From Sphingomonas faeni (GTDB taxonomy: Bacteria; Pseudomonadota; Alphaproteobacteria; Sphingomonadales; Sphingomonadaceae), in the NCBI RefSeq assembly GCF_003053745.1, contig NZ_QAYE01000003.1, positions 186,001 through 250,000 on the forward strand: 64,000 nucleotides of DNA, read 5' to 3'. Below the pieces are notes generated by a model. It was not told the DNA's origin. It saw nothing but the letters and a program-made list of their open reading frames with translations, and did not search any database. Positions 60,657-64,000 of the stretch are shown piece by piece (position 1 is the stretch's first letter; every line of letters starts with the position of its first letter). The position numbers were made by a program, and so were the translations under genes.

Positions 60657-62150
60657 ATGATGGCTACCCGGAACGCAGAGGCATACGCCGCCGCGAACAA
60701 GACGTACGAGTGGGGTTTCTCCTCGGACATCGAACAGGAATTCGCGCCCAAAGGTCTGTCGGAAGACACGGTGCGCTTCATTTCCGCCAAAAAGGGCGAG
60801 CCGCAGTGGATGCTCGACTGGCGGCTGAAGGCGTTCGCGTTGTGGCAGACGATGGAGGCGCCCGACTGGTCGAAGCTCAACGTGCCCCCGATCGATTACC
60901 AGGACGCGTATTATTACGCGGAACCCAAGGCGAAGCCGAAACTCGGGTCGCTCGACGAGGTCGATCCGGAGATCCTGCGCGTCTACGAGAAGCTCGGCAT
61001 TCCGATCGGCGAGCAGAAGATGCTGGCGGGCGTGGTCGAGGATCCGCTGAACGAGGACGGCACGCCCAAGCGTCGCGTCGCGGTGGATGCGGTGTTCGAC
61101 AGCGTCTCGGTCGCGACCACGTTCCGCAAGGAGCTCGAGGCCGCGGGCGTGATCTTCCGCTCGATCTCCGAGGCGATCAAGGAATATCCCGATCTCGTCC
61201 GCAAGTGGCTCGGCAAGGTCGTGCCGCAGCGCGATAACTACTTCGCGACGCTGAACTCGGCGGTCTTCTCCGACGGCACGTTCGTCTACATCCCGGAGGG
61301 CGTTCGCTGCCCGATGGAGCTGTCGACGTATTTCCGCATCAACGCCGAGAATACCGGGCAGTTCGAGCGCACGCTGATCGTGGCGGACAAGGGTTCGTAC
61401 GTCTCGTATCTCGAAGGCTGCACCGCGCCGATGCGCGACGAGAACCAGTTGCATGCCGCGGTGGTCGAGCTGGTCGTGCTCGACGATGCCGAGATCAAGT
61501 ATTCGACCGTGCAGAACTGGTATCCGGGCGACGAGAACGGCGTCGGCGGGATCTACAACTTCGTCACCAAGCGTGCATTATGCCAGGGCAAGAACTCGAA
61601 GGTCAGCTGGACGCAGGTCGAGACCGGCAGTGCGATCACGTGGAAATATCCGTCGTGCGTGCTGCTCGGCGATGGCTCGGTCGGCGAGTTCTATTCGGTC
61701 GCGGTGACGAACAATCGCCAGCAGGCCGATACCGGCACGAAGATGATCCACCTCGGCAAGAACACGCGGTCCACGATCGTGTCGAAGGGGATTTCGGCGG
61801 GGCGTTCGGACAACACGTACCGCGGGCTGGTGCGTGTCGCGCCGACGGCGGAGGGCGTTCGGAATTTCACCCAGTGCGACAGCCTGCTGCTGGGCGACCA
61901 GTGCGGCGCGCATACCGTGCCGTACATCGAGGTCCGCAACCCGTCCGCGCAGATCGAGCACGAGGCGACGACGTCGAAGATATCCGAGGACCAGCTGTTC
62001 TACGCAATGTCGCGCGGGCTGGACCAGGAGGCGGCGGTGGCGCTGATCGTGAATGGCTTTGCGCGGGAAGTGCTGCAGCAACTGCCGATGGAGTTCGCGG
62101 TGGAAGCGCAGAAGCTGCTGGGGATTTCGCTCGAGGGCTCCGTGGGATGA
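60657..62150 (+). CDS. sufB: Fe-S cluster assembly protein SufB
   Basis: The 497-residue scaffold protein has typical SufB blocks: [61 protein letters not shown] and [13 protein letters not shown], with conserved cysteines C in EGCTAP and TQCDS. SufB, SufC and SufD form the complex that builds Fe-S clusters with sulfur from SufS. GGAG precedes tandem ATGs at 60657 and 60660. A hairpin repeat separates it from sufC. Confidence 0.95.
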   Translation: MMATRNAEAYAAANKTYEWGFSSDIEQEFAPKGLSEDTVRFISAKKGEPQWMLDWRLKAFALWQTMEAPDWSKLNVPPIDYQDAYYYAEPKAKPKLGSLDEVDPEILRVYEKLGIPIGEQKMLAGVVEDPLNEDGTPKRRVAVDAVFDSVSVATTFRKELEAAGVIFRSISEAIKEYPDLVRKWLGKVVPQRDNYFATLNSAVFSDGTFVYIPEGVRCPMELSTYFRINAENTGQFERTLIVADKGSYVSYLEGCTAPMRDENQLHAAVVELVVLDDAEIKYSTVQNWYPGDENGVGGIYNFVTKRALCQGKNSKVSWTQVETGSAITWKYPSCVLLGDGSVGEFYSVAVTNNRQQADTGTKMIHLGKNTRSTIVSKGISAGRSDNTYRGLVRVAPTAEGVRNFTQCDSLLLGDQCGAHTVPYIEVRNPSAQIEHEATTSKISEDQLFYAMSRGLDQEAAVALIVNGFAREVLQQLPMEFAVEAQKLLGISLEGSVG

Positions 62151-62160
62151 CCCTTTGCTC

Positions 62161-62190
62161 CCGTCATTCCCGTCTTCGCAGGAATGACGG
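62161..62190 (+). repeat. Minimal hairpin copy of the CGTCATTCC repeat between sufB and sufC
   Basis: CCGTCATTCC (62161-62170) and GGAATGACGG (62181-62190) are perfect complements around CGTCTTCGCA. This is a short form of the repeat at 17419 and 38320. It starts 11 bases after the sufB stop and could stabilise or partly stop the transcript before sufC. Confidence 0.75.
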
Positions 62191-62249
62191 GATGGGGTTG
62201 GGGCAGCTGGCGCCGCGCATTTTAGAGATTTGGAATTGGGCTACATTCG

Positions 62250-62993
62250 ATGCTGAAAATTGAAAACCTCCACGCCGAGATCGACGGCAAGGAAATCCTC
62301 AAGGGCCTGTCGCTCGAAGTGAACGCGGGCGAGGTGCACGCGATCATGGGGCCGAACGGCGCGGGCAAGTCGACGCTGGGTTATGTGCTCGGCGGGCGGC
62401 CCGGTTATGAGGTCACCGCGGGGTCGGTGACGTTCGACGGCGTCGACCTGCTCGAGCTGGAGGCGCATGAGCGCGCCGCGGCGGGCGTGTTCCTCGGCTT
62501 CCAGTATCCGGTCGAGATCCCCGGCGTGTCGAACGTCCAGTTCCTCCGCGAGGCGCTCAACGCGCAGCGCGCGACGCGGGACGAGAAGCCGCTGTCCGGC
62601 GGCGAGTTCCTGAAGCTCGCGCGCGGGCAGGCGGATCTGCTCGGCATGGATTACGACATGCTCAAGCGGCCGGTGAACGTCGGCTTTTCGGGTGGCGAGA
62701 AGAAGCGCAACGAGATGGTCCAGATGGGCATCGTCAACCCGAAGTTCGCGATCCTCGACGAGACCGATTCGGGGCTCGACATCGATGCGCTGCGCGTCGT
62801 CGGTGACGGCATCAACCGCATCATGCGCGCGCCCGACAAGGCGGTGCTGCTGATCACGCATTACCAGCGGCTGCTCGATTACGTGGAGCCGGACTTCGTC
62901 CACGTGCTGGCGGACGGCAAGATCGTCCGCTCGGGCGGCAAGGACCTCGCCAAGCAGCTCGAGAGCGAAGGCTATGTGGGGATCGCCGCGTGA
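62250..62993 (+). CDS. sufC: Fe-S assembly ATPase SufC
   Basis: The 247-residue ABC-type ATPase has Walker A GPNGAGKST, the SufC-specific GFQYPVEIPGVSNVQFLRE, the signature FSGGEKKRNE, Walker B FAILDETDSGLD and the switch LLITHYQRLLDY. It powers conformational change in the SufBCD scaffold. It is 99 bases after sufB, with a hairpin in the gap, and its stop overlaps or nearly touches the sufD start. Confidence 0.96.
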   Translation: MLKIENLHAEIDGKEILKGLSLEVNAGEVHAIMGPNGAGKSTLGYVLGGRPGYEVTAGSVTFDGVDLLELEAHERAAAGVFLGFQYPVEIPGVSNVQFLREALNAQRATRDEKPLSGGEFLKLARGQADLLGMDYDMLKRPVNVGFSGGEKKRNEMVQMGIVNPKFAILDETDSGLDIDALRVVGDGINRIMRAPDKAVLLITHYQRLLDYVEPDFVHVLADGKIVRSGGKDLAKQLESEGYVGIAA

Positions 62994-62995
62994 CG

Positions 62996-64000
62996 ATGCT
63001 GCTCGACCTTCCCTCGACGCGCGAGGAATCGTGGCGTTGGGGTGATCCGGCGGCGATTGCGGCGGCGGCCGGACTGCCGCGCGGCGCCGCGCTGGACGCC
63101 GATGCGTGGTTTTTGGACCTGCCGGGTGCGCGTGCGCTGTTTGTCGATGGCGTGCTGGATCAGGGTCGAAGCGATCTGCGCCACGTCACGATGACGGCGA
63201 TACATGGTGGCGAGCACGCGCTTGGTCGTCGTACAACGGGCAACGGTTGGTCGATCCGGGTCGAGGCGAATGCCGGCGTTGAGCTTCTCCAGATCGTCCA
63301 CATCGCGACCGGCGGCGAGAACCAGCTTCCGGCCGAGATCGTGCTTGCCGATGGCGCAAGAGCGTCGGTGGTCGAGACCTATGTCGGGGCTGGCTGGTCG
63401 AACCGGTCGACGCGGATGGCGCTTGGTAAGGGTGCGAAACTTACGCGGGCGGTGCGGTTGCTTCAGGCCGGTGGTTTCGTGTCTTTGCGCGACGAGGTCG
63501 AGATCGGTGCCGAGGCGAGCCTGATCGTCACTGTGTTGGGCGCGGGCGATGCCGGGACGCGGATCGATGGGGCGATCACGGTGACGGGTGACGATGCGTT
63601 CGCAGAATATGGCGGCGCGTTGCTGACGCGGAACGACCAGCGGCAAGAGTGCGCGGTGTCGGTGCGGCATGCCGCGCTGAACGGGCAGAGCAAGCAGATC
63701 TGGCGTGCGGTCGCTGCGGACAAGTCGACGGCCAGTCTTGCGGCGCGGGTCGAGGTCGCGCGCGATGCGCAGAAGACCGACGGCGTGCAGTCGTTGCGCG
63801 GGTTGCTGTTGCAGCGGACCGCGACGGTCAATCTGAAGCCCGAGCTGGAGATCTTCGCGGACGACGTGAAGTGCGCGCATGGCGCGACGGTCGGCGAACT
63901 CGATCAGCGCGCGCTGTTCTACATGCAGAGCCGCGGCATCCCGCATGCCAAGGCGCAGGCGCTGCTCACGCGCGCGTTCGTCGGTGATGCGTTCGTGCAG
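62996..64000 (+). CDS. sufD: Fe-S cluster assembly protein SufD (partial at right edge)
   Basis: The open frame runs off the window after 335 codons. The visible part shows SufD features: ESWRWGD at the start, ADGARASVVETYVG in the middle and LEIFADDVKCAHGATVGELD with RALFYMQSRGIP near the end. SufD is the SufB paralogue of the scaffold and contributes the conserved His in KCAHGAT. ATG 62996 was chosen; GTG 62990 overlapping the sufC stop is equally possible. Confidence 0.94.
   Translation, partial: MLLDLPSTREESWRWGDPAAIAAAAGLPRGAALDADAWFLDLPGARALFVDGVLDQGRSDLRHVTMTAIHGGEHALGRRTTGNGWSIRVEANAGVELLQIVHIATGGENQLPAEIVLADGARASVVETYVGAGWSNRSTRMALGKGAKLTRAVRLLQAGGFVSLRDEVEIGAEASLIVTVLGAGDAGTRIDGAITVTGDDAFAEYGGALLTRNDQRQECAVSVRHAALNGQSKQIWRAVAADKSTASLAARVEVARDAQKTDGVQSLRGLLLQRTATVNLKPELEIFADDVKCAHGATVGELDQRALFYMQSRGIPHAKAQALLTRAFVGDAFVQ

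Overview
The window is a high-GC chromosomal segment of an alphaproteobacterium, most likely Sphingomonas or a close sphingomonad. The signs are gene content and order (glnE-bcp; tsaB-rimI-fur-plsC-miaB-phoH-ybeY-corC; rrf2-sufBCD; hflK-hflC-degP), a large TonB-dependent receptor, and abundant palindromic intergenic repeats of the CGTCATTCCCGCG / CACCCCGGCGAAGGCCGGGG type common in that group. No rRNA, tRNA, CRISPR array, transposase, integrase or phage gene was seen. Most of the sequence is densely packed core chromosome.

Layout. 1-4.0 kb: end of glnE, a peroxiredoxin, an M23 peptidase, erpA, xthA, an outer-membrane protein and a small Cys-containing secreted protein. 4-9.1 kb: a large GNAT-like protein divergent from a fatty-acid desaturase, a TPR protein with an alpha/beta hydrolase, a small XRE regulator with a membrane partner, and a DUF6356-like protein. 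9.1-14.1 kb: a Mur ligase (Mpl/MurC type) divergent from an LD-carboxypeptidase, then thrS-infC with a probable AUA start for infC. 14.2-17.4 kb: TonB-dependent receptor. 17.5-24.3 kb: glnD, hom, two small secreted proteins, a CoA-binding protein and an Mrp-type Fe-S carrier. 24.3-28 kb: hflK-hflC-degP, a membrane proteolysis block with a strong terminator. 28-36.9 kb: HerA-like ATPase, M20 hydrolase, beta-lactamase-like lipoprotein, nadB with an ABC ATPase, zinc-finger protein, tldD. 36.9-40.6 kb: ccdAB toxin-antitoxin pair, a PPOX-family protein, DUF2007 protein, sorbosone-dehydrogenase-like protein, beta-barrel protein. 40.7-49.4 kb: a long minus-strand core run from nfu to corC, interrupted by a vapBC pair between phoH and ybeY. 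49.6-59.8 kb: patatin, LpxO-like hydroxylase, M16 peptidase, acyl-CoA synthetase, gamma-glutamyltransferase, pyrD. 60-64 kb: rrf2-sufB-sufC-sufD, with sufD running off the right edge.

Themes. Fe-S assembly recurs (erpA, Mrp, nfu, suf). Nitrogen control is represented by glnE and glnD, envelope maintenance by hflKC, degP, Mpl/LdcA, M23 and LpxO-like genes. The most notable structure is repeat biology. At least five families of palindromic elements sit in gene gaps. One 57-bp copy lies inside pyrD in frame and encodes part of the enzyme, and two more interrupt the suf operon. Other points of interest are three phased dyads that look like a vapBC operator, the non-canonical infC start, and a family of small secreted proteins sharing a C-x(11-12)-C motif, found three times.
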